A DNA stretch of 16,090 nt, taken from the NCBI GenBank assembly GCA_946887105.1, contig CAMPKJ010000092.1:1-16090 (forward strand), written 5' to 3'. The translations under genes were made by a program, and so were the position numbers. Every line of letters begins with the position of its first letter. The stretch's first letter is position 1. Shown here piece by piece: positions 1 through 6,959 of the stretch. The stretch is from an uncultured Acidobacteriota bacterium (GTDB lineage: Bacteria; Acidobacteriota; Thermoanaerobaculia; Gp7-AA8). The notes below the pieces were generated by a model, which was given only the letters and a program-made list of their open reading frames with translations, was not told where the DNA came from and did not search any database.

Positions 1-602
1 GGATTGCTCTGCTGGTCATAGAGCGGGAACGAAAACGCCTCGTTGACGTCCTGCAGGACCGTGTCGCCCTTGGTGACCATGATCATCTGGCGGTCGGCCG
101 GTCCGGCCTGGTCGCACACCGCAGGCGTGTACGGGACCGCGTAGTCGTTCCAAGGCGTGGGGCGCTGGTCGTACTGGTCGTACAGTTCCCAGTTGGCCTT
201 GTACGTGGCCCAGGTCACCGGCGTGATGTTCGTCATCGACGTGAACACCGACGGATTGTTCGGGTTCTGGGGATTGCCGCGCCCGGCGCTCGAGGCCGGC
301 CAGTTCAGGGCGATGAAGCTCTCCCACGAGAACCAGTCGAAGTAGGGGCGGAACTGCTCGGCTGTGGCATTGTCGGGCGCGTCGGCGGGGATCGGCACGA
401 CGCTCGGGATCTGGCCGCTGATCACCGGCGCGGGGATGGAGGGAAACGTGGGCGGAGTGGTTGCGGACGTATCGGTCGCCGCGGAGCCGGACGCCGGCGT
501 CACGGGCGATTCCGATGTGCGTCTGCACGCGAAAAGCAGCGCCGTCGCGATGACGGCGACCCCGATGACAGCAGCAAGGAGCACGCGTCGGATGGCGATC
601 AC
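1..602 (-). CDS. Putative lipoprotein of unknown function, 3' end cut by the window
   Basis: The visible part is about 200 residues from a GTG start at 602; the C-terminus lies outside the window. Residues 1-25 form a lipoprotein-type signal: RR at 5-6, a hydrophobic stretch 7-25 and a lipobox ending L-F-A-C26. This predicts acylation of Cys26 and a place in the periplasm or on the outer membrane. A low-complexity Ser/Thr/Pro linker follows to about residue 75, then a folded region opening with FDWFSWESFIALNWP, rich in Trp and Tyr. I have an impression of similar F-W-x-S-F-x-A-L-N-W-P segments in hypothetical bacterial proteins but cannot name the family. The start is well supported: a GAGGGAGG ribosome site (614-607) overlaps the stop codon of the TonB-dependent receptor, so the two genes are probably one operon with coupled translation. 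Function unknown. Confidence 0.8.
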   Translation of the reverse strand, partial: MIAIRRVLLAAVIGVAVIATALLFACRRTSESPVTPASGSAATDTSATTPPTFPSIPAPVISGQIPSVVPIPADAPDNATAEQFRPYFDWFSWESFIALNWPASSAGRGNPQNPNNPSVFTSMTNITPVTWATYKANWELYDQYDQRPTPWNDYAVPYTPAVCDQAGPADRQMIMVTKGDTVLQDVNEAFSFPLYDQQSN

Positions 603-612
603 CGTTCCTCCC

Positions 613-2619
613 TCAATCAGCAAATTGCCAGGTCATGCCCAGCCGCAACGCGCGGCCGGGAGCGGGAAACTCGAGTGGAGTTGGGGACCCGTCAAAGCCT
701 ACCAGAACATAGCCGAGCTCGTTGTAGCGTTCGTCGAGCGCGTTCAGGAGGTCGAGATCGAAACGCAGCTTCCCGAGCGTGTGCGCGAGGCGCAGATCGA
801 CGCGATGCATCGACGGCGTACGGAACGCGCCTTCGTCCTCGAGCGTGAACGCGCTGCGGTAGCGGTACACCGCATCGGCGCGCGTGCGACCGGAGATCCG
901 CGCGTGCAGCACGAGCTGCGCGGCGTGCTCGGGGATGTTCTTCAGCTGGCGATCGGGCATGGCGCTGTCGACGACGCGCGTCCAGGCGTACGTGACTTCC
1001 GGCGATACGCGCATTGACTTCATCATGCGCACGCCCGCCTCCACGCCGCGATGCCTGCTGCTGCCGATGTTGCGATACGTGAAGGTCTGTGGATCGAAGT
1101 CGATCTCGTCGCGCACGTTCATGCGATACGCGACCACCGACCAGTCGCTGGACGCGGTCGCGCGCGAGAGTCCCGCCTCGAAGTTCAACGCGCGCTGCGG
1201 CCGCAGATCCGGATTGGAGATCGTGAACGTGCCGCCGGAACCGTCCGGATACGGGCGCACGTCGAAGAGCTGATCGAGCGTCGGCGCCTTGAACGCGCGC
1301 GAGATCTGCGCGAAGAACGCGAGCGGCGACGTTGCCGGGCCGAGGTGGATGTTGATGCCGGCGCGCGGCGACCATGCACCTGCCGATGCCGACATCCGCT
1401 CGCTCGCCGTCACGTCATCGCGCAGATCATCACGGCGCAGGCCGGCGGTGAGGCGGTAGCGCTCGCCAAACGTCCAGCCGCCGGTGACGAACACTCCGAC
1501 GCGATCGCGCGTCCCGCTGGACGACGCCACGGTGTCGCCGATCGCGCCCGCGTCGCCGACTGCCGCATAACGCGCCGAGATGGACGCGCGCTCGAGATCC
1601 GCACCGCCGCGCAACACGCCGCGCGTCCAGTCGCGCGACGCCTCGAACGTTCCGCCGCCGACGCGCGTGGTGAGCGCGCGAAACGCGCTCGCGCCGAATC
1701 CGGGCGCGAGCAGCAGGGTGCGCAGGTTGTCGTCATCGCGATGGATGCCGTACAGCGTCGCGCGCAGCGGAATCGCGCCGAAGGAGTCGAACGCCGCGCC
1801 GATGCGCCCGCGCGTGGTGGTCTGTCCATCGAATCGGAAGAGCGGATTCGATTGCTCGCGATCGTCCGCGATCTCTTCGCGCGTCAATGCGCCCGGCTGC
1901 TGGCGGAACTGGCGGTCGCCGCCGGCCTCGAAGCGCCATCGCGCGCCATCGCCGGTCCGCTCCACCGCGGCCTGTCCCAGCCATCCATCCGCCTCGGCAT
2001 TATCGCGAAAGCCATCCGTCATCCACCGTCCGGCGGTTGCATCGAACTGCAAGCCGTTCGCGAGCGCGGTGCGATAGCTCGCATGAATGTCGTTGTTGCC
2101 GAAGCTGCCCGCGCCGGCACGCACGTGGCCGCTCGACTGGCCGGCCTTCGTCTCGCGCGTGAACACTTGAATGACGCCGCCGAGGGCCGTGTCGCCGTAC
2201 AGCGCGGAGCCGGGACCGTGCAGCACTTCGATGCGTTCGAGATCGCCGGCGCGGAAGCGTTGCCAGTCGACGTTGCCTGATTCGGCATCGCCGACCGGTA
2301 CTCCGTCGACGATCAGCTTCACGTACTCGACTTCACCGCCGCCGAAGAATCCGCGCGAGGTGATGGTGGGCAGTCCGCTCGCGCCACTCTCGAAGAACAT
2401 CGTGAGGCCCGGCACGAACGCCAGCACCTCGGACAACGACGTCGCGGGAAGGCGTTCGATGTCTTCGCGATCGAGAACCGTCACGGCCGCCGAGGTTTGA
2501 TCGAGCGGTTGTTCGTCGCGCGCGGCGGTGACGACGATCTCCTGCTTCAACACCGCCGGTGGCGGCGGGTCGACCGCGGCGAACGACAGGAAGAGCCACG
2601 CGGTACCGGCGATCAGCAT
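613..2619 (-). CDS. TonB-dependent outer membrane receptor
   Basis: A 668-residue protein of normal size for the family. It would import a scarce ligand (metal chelate, vitamin or glycan) across the outer membrane using TonB-ExbBD energy. Residues 1-16 are a short hydrophobic signal-like segment, and EIVVTA (27-32) looks like a TonB box. A plug domain follows, with typical blocks such as LPATSLSEVLAFVPGL, YVKLIVDGVPV, LERIEVLHGPGSALYGD and ALGGVIQVFTRE. The rest alternates aromatic and polar residues like beta-barrel strands and contains the conserved NPDLRPQ and late DLLNALDERY segments. Plug style is BtuB/CirA-like, but the ligand cannot be told. ATG 2619 is chosen because it opens the signal segment; the frame is open further upstream, but only across the divergent DedA gene. 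No clear Shine-Dalgarno precedes it. The lipoprotein gene follows after 10 bases. Confidence 0.93.
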   Translation of the reverse strand: MLIAGTAWLFLSFAAVDPPPPAVLKQEIVVTAARDEQPLDQTSAAVTVLDREDIERLPATSLSEVLAFVPGLTMFFESGASGLPTITSRGFFGGGEVEYVKLIVDGVPVGDAESGNVDWQRFRAGDLERIEVLHGPGSALYGDTALGGVIQVFTRETKAGQSSGHVRAGAGSFGNNDIHASYRTALANGLQFDATAGRWMTDGFRDNAEADGWLGQAAVERTGDGARWRFEAGGDRQFRQQPGALTREEIADDREQSNPLFRFDGQTTTRGRIGAAFDSFGAIPLRATLYGIHRDDDNLRTLLLAPGFGASAFRALTTRVGGGTFEASRDWTRGVLRGGADLERASISARYAAVGDAGAIGDTVASSSGTRDRVGVFVTGGWTFGERYRLTAGLRRDDLRDDVTASERMSASAGAWSPRAGINIHLGPATSPLAFFAQISRAFKAPTLDQLFDVRPYPDGSGGTFTISNPDLRPQRALNFEAGLSRATASSDWSVVAYRMNVRDEIDFDPQTFTYRNIGSSRHRGVEAGVRMMKSMRVSPEVTYAWTRVVDSAMPDRQLKNIPEHAAQLVLHARISGRTRADAVYRYRSAFTLEDEGAFRTPSMHRVDLRLAHTLGKLRFDLDLLNALDERYNELGYVLVGFDGSPTPLEFPAPGRALRLGMTWQFAD

Positions 2620-2645
2620 GCTGGGTGACAAGTCTACCGCCGACG

Positions 2646-2651
2646 TACAAT
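2646..2651 (+). promoter_or_regulatory. Candidate -10 element for the DedA operon
   Basis: TACAAT lies with its last base 9 bases before the ATG at 2660. A GTGACA at 2625-2630 could be a -35 element, though the 15-base spacer is short. A transcript starting 7 to 9 bases after the hexamer would begin at or next to the ATG, which fits the absence of a Shine-Dalgarno sequence. Inference from sequence only. Confidence 0.35.
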
Positions 2652-2659
2652 CGCGATCG

Positions 2660-3292
2660 ATGACGTCCAGCATCCGGTGGTGGTTCTTCGCGAGCGCGCT
2701 GGCGATGATGCTGCTGCTGATGTTTTTCGCGGCATCGGCCGCCGGACTGGCGATCGATGCCTCGCACCTGCCGCGCGAGGCGGGCGCGCTCGCCGCGATC
2801 ACCGGCGTGGTCCTGCTGATCGTCGATGCCGCGCTGCCCGTTCCTTCGAGCCTGGTGATGGTCGCGCACGGACAACTGTTCGGTGTCGTGACGGGCGCGC
2901 TGCTGTCGCTGGCCGGCTCGGTCGGCTCGGCGCTGGCGGCGTTCGCGATCGGACGCGCCGGCACGCGCGGCATCCGCCGTCTGCTGTTGCCGGAGGAGCA
3001 TGAACGCGCGTCGGCGCTGCTCGCGCGATGGGGCGTTGCGGCGGTGGCGGTCACGCGGCCGGTGCCGATCCTCGCCGAGACCGTGGCCATTCTGGCCGGC
3101 AGCTCGCGGCTGACGTGGTGGCAGACCACGCTCGCCGCCGCCGCCGGCTCGGTGCTGCCCGCGATCGTTTACGCATGGGCAGGCGCGCATGCGCGGACCG
3201 CGAATTACGTGGCGGTGTTCGGCGGCGTGTTGCTGGTGACGGCGATTCTGGTGTGGATCGGTGCGCGGCAGACGCGCGCGCAGGATCAGTGA
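2660..3292 (+). CDS. DedA/VTT (TVP38/TMEM64-like) family membrane protein
   Basis: A 210-residue inner membrane protein of the SNARE-associated/VTT fold. Members are linked to lipid scrambling or undecaprenyl-phosphate recycling and to envelope homeostasis. Visible features are an N-terminal helix (7-30), a hydrophobic helix (42-58), the re-entrant block PVPSSLVMVAHGQLFG (60-75), a helix through AGSVGSALAAFAIGRAG (85-101), the second conserved block RPVPILAETVAILAG (133-147), and two C-terminal helices. The paired Pro-rich and Gly-rich blocks are the family signature. ATG 2660 is preferred. An in-frame ATG at 2618 would overlap the receptor start codon and add a hydrophilic 14-residue head. 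First gene of a tight operon: the next ATG is 1 base beyond this stop codon. Confidence 0.87.
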   Translation: MTSSIRWWFFASALAMMLLLMFFAASAAGLAIDASHLPREAGALAAITGVVLLIVDAALPVPSSLVMVAHGQLFGVVTGALLSLAGSVGSALAAFAIGRAGTRGIRRLLLPEEHERASALLARWGVAAVAVTRPVPILAETVAILAGSSRLTWWQTTLAAAAGSVLPAIVYAWAGAHARTANYVAVFGGVLLVTAILVWIGARQTRAQDQ

Positions 3293-3293
3293 C

Positions 3294-4055
3294 ATGCGGA
3301 ATCTCGCTGCATGCGCGCTGCTGATCGCACTGAACGCGGCATCCGCGATGGCGGCGGATGGCATTGCGTACCAGGTTCAAACGACCCGTTCCGCGGATGT
3401 CGACAAGAATCAGACGTACACCGTCGTCACCAGCGGCGACCGCGCGCGTGCGTCCGTCATCGACGGTCCGTCCGGAGAAGGCGTGGTTTATGACGTGCTG
3501 TTGCGCGCGGACCGCTCCGGCATCATCGCGTTGAACACGCGAAATCGCACCTGGTACGAGCTGGAGCCCGCGAACCCCTTTGCCCTCAACTCCCGTTTTC
3601 TCGATCCTGTGTATCAGGGCAAGGCCAGGAAGGTGCGGGTTCGGCTCGACCCGCCCGTGCTGGAACCGCCGCAGCGCCATTACTCCGGAGAGATCTCGTA
3701 TGAGGTTCACATCTCCTATGGGCGCAATCATCTGAAGGTCTCGTGCGTCGCCAGTTTTCAGGTCAGCACCACGGATGCGTTCGACCGCGGTCACTGGCTC
3801 GGGCCGCTGCTTCCCGAGACCGGCCATCCCGCCGTCGACGCGGAGATGAGAAAGGCTGAGGCTTCGATCGCCGGATTCCCCGTTCAAATGTCGCTCGATG
3901 CGCAGCGGACGTACGAGGGCGGTCCTGCAATGCACGAGATGGTGCGAATCACGGTCACGGACCTTCGCGAGACGGCCGCCGAAGATGCGGCCTTCGTCCG
4001 CCCGGCGGATTACCGCGAGCAGAAGCCGGTCCGGAGTGCCGCAGGAGTCGAATGA
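3294..4055 (+). CDS. Secreted periplasmic protein of unknown function
   Basis: A 253-residue protein. Residues 1-20 are a clear Sec signal peptide ending A-M-A before Ala21, so the product is periplasmic. The mature part begins with GIAYQVQTTRSADVDKNQTY and continues as alternating hydrophobic and polar stretches typical of beta structure. The pattern of a secreted beta-rich protein reporting on tagged strands (YDVLLRADRSGIIALN, TWYELEP) loosely recalls LolA/DUF4412-like folds, but I cannot assign a family. There are no catalytic motifs, no lipobox and no second membrane segment. It starts 1 base after the DedA stop codon and its own TGA overlaps the hydrolase ATG (ATGA), so it is the middle gene of a coupled three-gene operon. 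Confidence 0.83.
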   Translation: MRNLAACALLIALNAASAMAADGIAYQVQTTRSADVDKNQTYTVVTSGDRARASVIDGPSGEGVVYDVLLRADRSGIIALNTRNRTWYELEPANPFALNSRFLDPVYQGKARKVRVRLDPPVLEPPQRHYSGEISYEVHISYGRNHLKVSCVASFQVSTTDAFDRGHWLGPLLPETGHPAVDAEMRKAEASIAGFPVQMSLDAQRTYEGGPAMHEMVRITVTDLRETAAEDAAFVRPADYREQKPVRSAAGVE

Positions 4056-4804
4056 ACAAGCAGACCGTTCTCCTCGTCCACAGCGGCGGATTCACCTCAC
4101 GCCAGTGGCGCAAGCTCGCGGATGCACTGGCGCCCGACTTCCGCGTGCTCGCGCCCGACCTCCTCGGTTACGGAAAGGATCCGTGGCCGGAGGGGAAGCC
4201 GTTTCACTTCCGCGAAGACATTGCGTATCTCGAGTCGTTGCTCGACGAGCCGGCGCATCTGGTCGGACATTCGTACGGCGGCTTTCTGGCGTTGCAGCTC
4301 GCGCTGCAGCGTCCCGGTCTGGTGCGCTCGATCGCCGCGTACGAGCCGGTGGCCTTCGGCATCCTCGACGACGTCGCGGACGCGGCCGAACGTGCGCAGC
4401 TCGATCGCGTGCGGCAGGAATGGGTGCCCGACGCCACCGGCGCCGACGAGGCATGGCTGCGCGATTTCGTCGATTGGTGGAACGGCGCCGGCTCCTGGGC
4501 GCGGCTTCCCGAAGAGACGCGCGCAAGCATGCGCGCCGTCGGCTGGAAGGTCTTTCAGGAAGTGATCTCGCTCGCTGCCGATCGCACCGGCCGCGCCACG
4601 TACGCGACCATCACCGTTCCAACGCTGATCCTCGGCGGTGAGAACAGTCCGATGGCCGAACGGCGCGTCGTCGAACATCTCGGCGACGCGCTGCCGCATG
4701 CAACGGCGCGATCGTTTCCGGGCGTGGGACACATGGGACCGATCTCGCACGCCCCGCTGGTGAATGAGGCGATCGCCGCGTTTTTGATGTCATCCGGAGT
4801 GTGA
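4052..4804 (+). CDS. Alpha/beta hydrolase fold protein
   Basis: A 250-residue cytoplasmic protein, complete for the family. The nucleophile elbow is GHSYGG with Ser74; the oxyanion strand is VLLVHSGGF (6-14), with Ser where HG is more usual; the catalytic His is H227 in GVGHMGP. The acidic residue after strand 7 (TLILGGENSP) is Glu197 where most relatives have Asp, an allowed but less common choice. A helical cap of Trp- and Asp-rich sequence lies between about 110 and 170. Substrate unknown; esterase, lactonase, dehalogenase and C-C hydrolase activities all remain possible. Translation is coupled to the upstream gene through ATGA. Its terminal GTGA is also the first four bases of the left arm of the repeat hairpin that follows. 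Confidence 0.9.
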   Translation: MNKQTVLLVHSGGFTSRQWRKLADALAPDFRVLAPDLLGYGKDPWPEGKPFHFREDIAYLESLLDEPAHLVGHSYGGFLALQLALQRPGLVRSIAAYEPVAFGILDDVADAAERAQLDRVRQEWVPDATGADEAWLRDFVDWWNGAGSWARLPEETRASMRAVGWKVFQEVISLAADRTGRATYATITVPTLILGGENSPMAERRVVEHLGDALPHATARSFPGVGHMGPISHAPLVNEAIAAFLMSSGV

Positions 4805-4892
4805 GCCGAGGGACCTGGGCGGGTGTGCGGCGCTATGCATGTGCCTCGTGCCACCCGCCGCCCAGGTCCCTCGACTCACGCTCGGGATGACA
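4801..4892. repeat. Dispersed intergenic repeat with a long hairpin
   Basis: The left arm at 4801-4822 and the right arm at 4858-4879 are inverted copies of a 22-base sequence with one mismatch (GTGAG, then C or T, then CGAGGGACCTGGGCGG). A 35-base loop lies between them. The right arm continues on the minus strand into TGTCATCCCGAGCG (4892-4879), which I recognise as the hallmark of a widespread bacterial dispersed repeat whose translation reads CHPER-like peptides. The stem begins at the hydrolase stop codon. It may stabilise the 3' end of that mRNA or weakly terminate transcription; no U-tract follows. Confidence 0.75.
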
Positions 4893-4981
4893 GGCTTTCG
4901 ATCGAGCGCCAGAATTCGAATCCTTTTCATCGTTCTTTCCCTTCCATCGGGCCCGACAGTGCAACATCATTGCCGCACGGT

Positions 4982-5647
4982 ATGAACGACTTTCCGACCA
5001 TTCCTTACACACGCCCACGGATGACGCCCGATGCGATGATCGCCGCGGTTCGGGCATTCCGCGACACGCTCCGGCTGCGGCGCACGGTGCGTGAGTTTTC
5101 GAGCGATCCGGTTCCGCCCGAAGCGATCGAGCTGGCGATCGAGACCGCGGCGTCGGCGCCTTCCGGAGCGAATCTGCAGCCGTGGAAGTTCGTGGTGGTG
5201 ACGGATCCGGTCGTGAAGCGCGAGATCCGGATCGCGGCGGAGAAAGAAGAGCAGGAGAACTACGGCGGACGGATGCCGGAGGAGTGGCTGCGGGCGCTGG
5301 CGCCGCTGCAGACCGACTGGCACAAGGAGTTCCTGGAGATCGCGCCGGTGCTGATCGTGATCTTCAAAGAGGACTACGGCATCGCGCCCGATGGCTCGCA
5401 CGTGACGCATTACTACGTCAACGAATCGGTCGGCATCGCCTGCGGCTTTCTGCTGGCCGCGCTCAATGCCGCCGGACTGGCGACGCTGACGCACACGCCC
5501 AGTCCGATGGGATTTCTGCGCGAGATCCTCGGGCGCCCGAAAAACGAGAAGCCTTTCCTGCTCGTGCCGGTGGGCTTTCCGGTGGAGGGATGCCGCGTGC
5601 CGGACATCGCGAAGAAGCCGCTGGACGAGATTCGGATCGCGAAGTAG
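4982..5647 (+). CDS. Iodotyrosine deiodinase-like flavoprotein (nitroreductase fold)
   Basis: A 221-residue FMN enzyme whose closest fit is iodotyrosine deiodinase (IYD), which reductively removes halogen from halotyrosines. FMN-binding elements are RRTVR (33-37), APSGA (59-63) and the THTPSPMG block. The substrate-lid residues that hold the amino-acid part of the substrate in IYD are all present at the family spacing: Glu90, Tyr94 and Lys115 (E, +4 Y, +21 K). Other IYD-like blocks are [48 protein letters not shown] and the end [12 protein letters not shown]. No membrane anchor precedes it, as in bacterial homologues. ATG 4982 is chosen because [16 protein letters not shown] matches the start of bacterial IYDs as I remember them. 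No Shine-Dalgarno is seen. Substrate is inferred; tyrosine derivatives other than iodotyrosine are possible. Confidence 0.9.
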   Translation: MNDFPTIPYTRPRMTPDAMIAAVRAFRDTLRLRRTVREFSSDPVPPEAIELAIETAASAPSGANLQPWKFVVVTDPVVKREIRIAAEKEEQENYGGRMPEEWLRALAPLQTDWHKEFLEIAPVLIVIFKEDYGIAPDGSHVTHYYVNESVGIACGFLLAALNAAGLATLTHTPSPMGFLREILGRPKNEKPFLLVPVGFPVEGCRVPDIAKKPLDEIRIAK

Positions 5648-5653
5648 CGCGTC

Positions 5654-6058
5654 TTACGCCGCACGTTCGTCGTGGACCGCGGACGCGGTGACGCGGATGA
5701 AATCGGAGGCGGCGCGGACGTCGAAGGGCTTGTGGAGGATCGAGCTGACGACGTTGCCGTCGAGATCGTTGGTGGCGTCGTCGTCATGAATGGCGGTCAC
5801 GACGATGACCGCGGGGCGCCGCTCCATGGTTTTCATCTCTTCGACGACGTCGTAGCCGCTCATGATCGGCATCATCAGATCGAGCAGCAACAGGTCGTAC
5901 GGGCGCGCGCGCAGCTTCTGGATGGCCTCGACGCCGTTCGCGGCGGTATCGACGGTGCAGCCCGTCTGACGCGTGAGCGTGGACAGCAGTCCCCGAATGC
6001 CCGCGTCGTCATCGGTGATCAGGACAGCGGGCTTCGTCGCACGCATGGGTTTCCGCAT
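5654..6058 (-). CDS. Single-domain response regulator (receiver only)
   Basis: A 134-residue CheY-like protein. The acidic pocket is DDD at 16-18, the phospho-acceptor is Asp60 in LLLLDLMMP, the switch Thr is T88 in VIVVTA, and the conserved Lys is K110 in HKPF. There is no output domain, so it would act by protein contact or as a phosphate relay or sink. No histidine kinase lies in the window. Start is ATG 6058; ATG 6046 is an alternative 4 codons later, and neither has a strong Shine-Dalgarno. It ends 6 bases from the deiodinase-like gene (convergent). It is divergent from the two-receiver protein, with repeat copy 1 in the shared upstream region. Confidence 0.9.
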   Translation of the reverse strand: MRKPMRATKPAVLITDDDAGIRGLLSTLTRQTGCTVDTAANGVEAIQKLRARPYDLLLLDLMMPIMSGYDVVEEMKTMERRPAVIVVTAIHDDDATNDLDGNVVSSILHKPFDVRAASDFIRVTASAVHDERAA

Positions 6059-6084
6059 AGCCGTTGTGCAAGAGTCAACCCAGG

Positions 6085-6163
6085 GAGCGGTTCCTCGGGT
6101 TCCTCGGGTTCCTCGGAGTTCCTCGGCCATCGTTCCACGCCGAGGCACTCCGAGGAACTCTCG
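6085..6163. repeat. CCGAGGAAC-type inverted tandem repeat, copy 1
   Basis: The plus strand reads GAGCGG, then four TTCCTCGG units (starting at 6091, 6100, 6109 and 6119, spaced by G or AG), a 13-base spacer (6127-6139), and two opposing units CCGAGGCACT and CCGAGGAACT (6140-6159). The halves are complementary and would fold as a GC-rich hairpin. The same structure, including the GAGCGG edge, recurs at 14929-15046 with more units. It fills most of the region between the divergent response regulator genes and is too far from either start to supply a ribosome site. Confidence 0.85.
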
Positions 6164-6188
6164 AAACGCGGTACAGTTCGGCACCTCG

Positions 6189-6959
6189 ATGCTCACGGTG
6201 CTCATCGTCGACGACAACGTTTCGTTCCGCGCGCAGGCCGCGCGGTTGTGCGCGGCGGAAGGGTTTGCCACGGTCAGCGCGGGCTCATTGTCGGAACTGG
6301 CGTCGGTGCTGACCAGCTCCGCACCCGATCTGGCACTGGTGGACATCGAGCTCCCGCAGATCCCCGGCCACCGCCTCGGCGCATTGATCCGGGCGCGGCA
6401 GAACATCCCCATCGTGCTCGTCTCCGCGCTCGACGAGAATCACGTGCGCCGGCTTTTTGAAGCGTCCGATGCGGATGGATGGATCTGCAAGCCGCTCACG
6501 CGCGACAAGCTGATCGGCGCCGTGACCCGCTTCGTCGTGGCGCGCAAGCGCGAGGCGGAACAGATCGGCGACGCCGAGTTCACGAACGACGCGACGCCGG
6601 CCATGGCGCGCGTGCTGCTCGTCGAGGACGAGCCGATGATCACCGACCGCATCGAGATGGCGCTGCGCCCAACGTGCTCGGTGGTCACGGTCACCGACGG
6701 CGACGCCGCCATCCAGCACCTCGAGAAGGGACAGTACGACTGCATCCTGCTCGATCTCATGCTCCCGCATCTCAGCGGCTTCGACGTGCTCCGCCACATC
6801 GTCCTGCGCCGCGGCGAACTGCTGAAGCGCACGTTCATCATGACCGCGGCGTCGGACGAGTCGTTGCAGTTCATCGATCGCACGGCGGTCGCGGGAGTGC
6901 TGCGGAAACCGTTCGAGGTGGCGACGCTGCCGGATCTGGTCGCGAAGCTGGTGCGTTAG
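6189..6959 (+). CDS. Response regulator with two tandem receiver domains
   Basis: A 256-residue protein with two CheY-like domains and no DNA-binding or enzymatic output. Domain 1 (2-115) has DD at 8-9, acceptor Asp52 in ALVDIELP, Ser79 at the switch position and Lys101 in CKPL. Domain 2 (140-255) has ED at 146-147, acceptor Asp189 in ILLDLMLP, switch Thr in IMTAAS and KPFE. Both have complete phosphorylation pockets. A polar linker (119-138) joins them. An internal ATG starts domain 2 (residue 139), but the frame is continuous, so I call one protein. No Shine-Dalgarno precedes ATG 6189; a TACAGT hexamer at 6172-6177 may be a -10 element giving a very short leader. Divergent from the single-receiver gene; its partner kinase is not in the window. 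Confidence 0.9.
   Translation: MLTVLIVDDNVSFRAQAARLCAAEGFATVSAGSLSELASVLTSSAPDLALVDIELPQIPGHRLGALIRARQNIPIVLVSALDENHVRRLFEASDADGWICKPLTRDKLIGAVTRFVVARKREAEQIGDAEFTNDATPAMARVLLVEDEPMITDRIEMALRPTCSVVTVTDGDAAIQHLEKGQYDCILLDLMLPHLSGFDVLRHIVLRRGELLKRTFIMTAASDESLQFIDRTAVAGVLRKPFEVATLPDLVAKLVR

Noticed and set aside
364..2500. Several plus-strand frames across the TonB-dependent receptor
   Set aside because: They lie antisense to a clear receptor gene, are very rich in Arg, Ala and Pro, and lack domains or plausible ribosome sites.
2618..2620. ATG 2618 as the DedA start
   Set aside because: It would overlap the receptor start codon on the other strand and add a hydrophilic segment. ATG 2660 directly precedes the first helix and follows a -10-like hexamer.
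2620..3129. N-terminal extension of the TonB-dependent receptor frame
   Set aside because: The frame is open to 3129 but runs antisense through the whole DedA gene, has a low-complexity residue mix and would bury the signal segment that begins at ATG 2619.
4823..4981. Longer N-terminus for the deiodinase-like protein, starting at 4823
   Set aside because: The added residues come from the repeat hairpin and AT-richer spacer and have no family resemblance; the family match begins just after ATG 4982.
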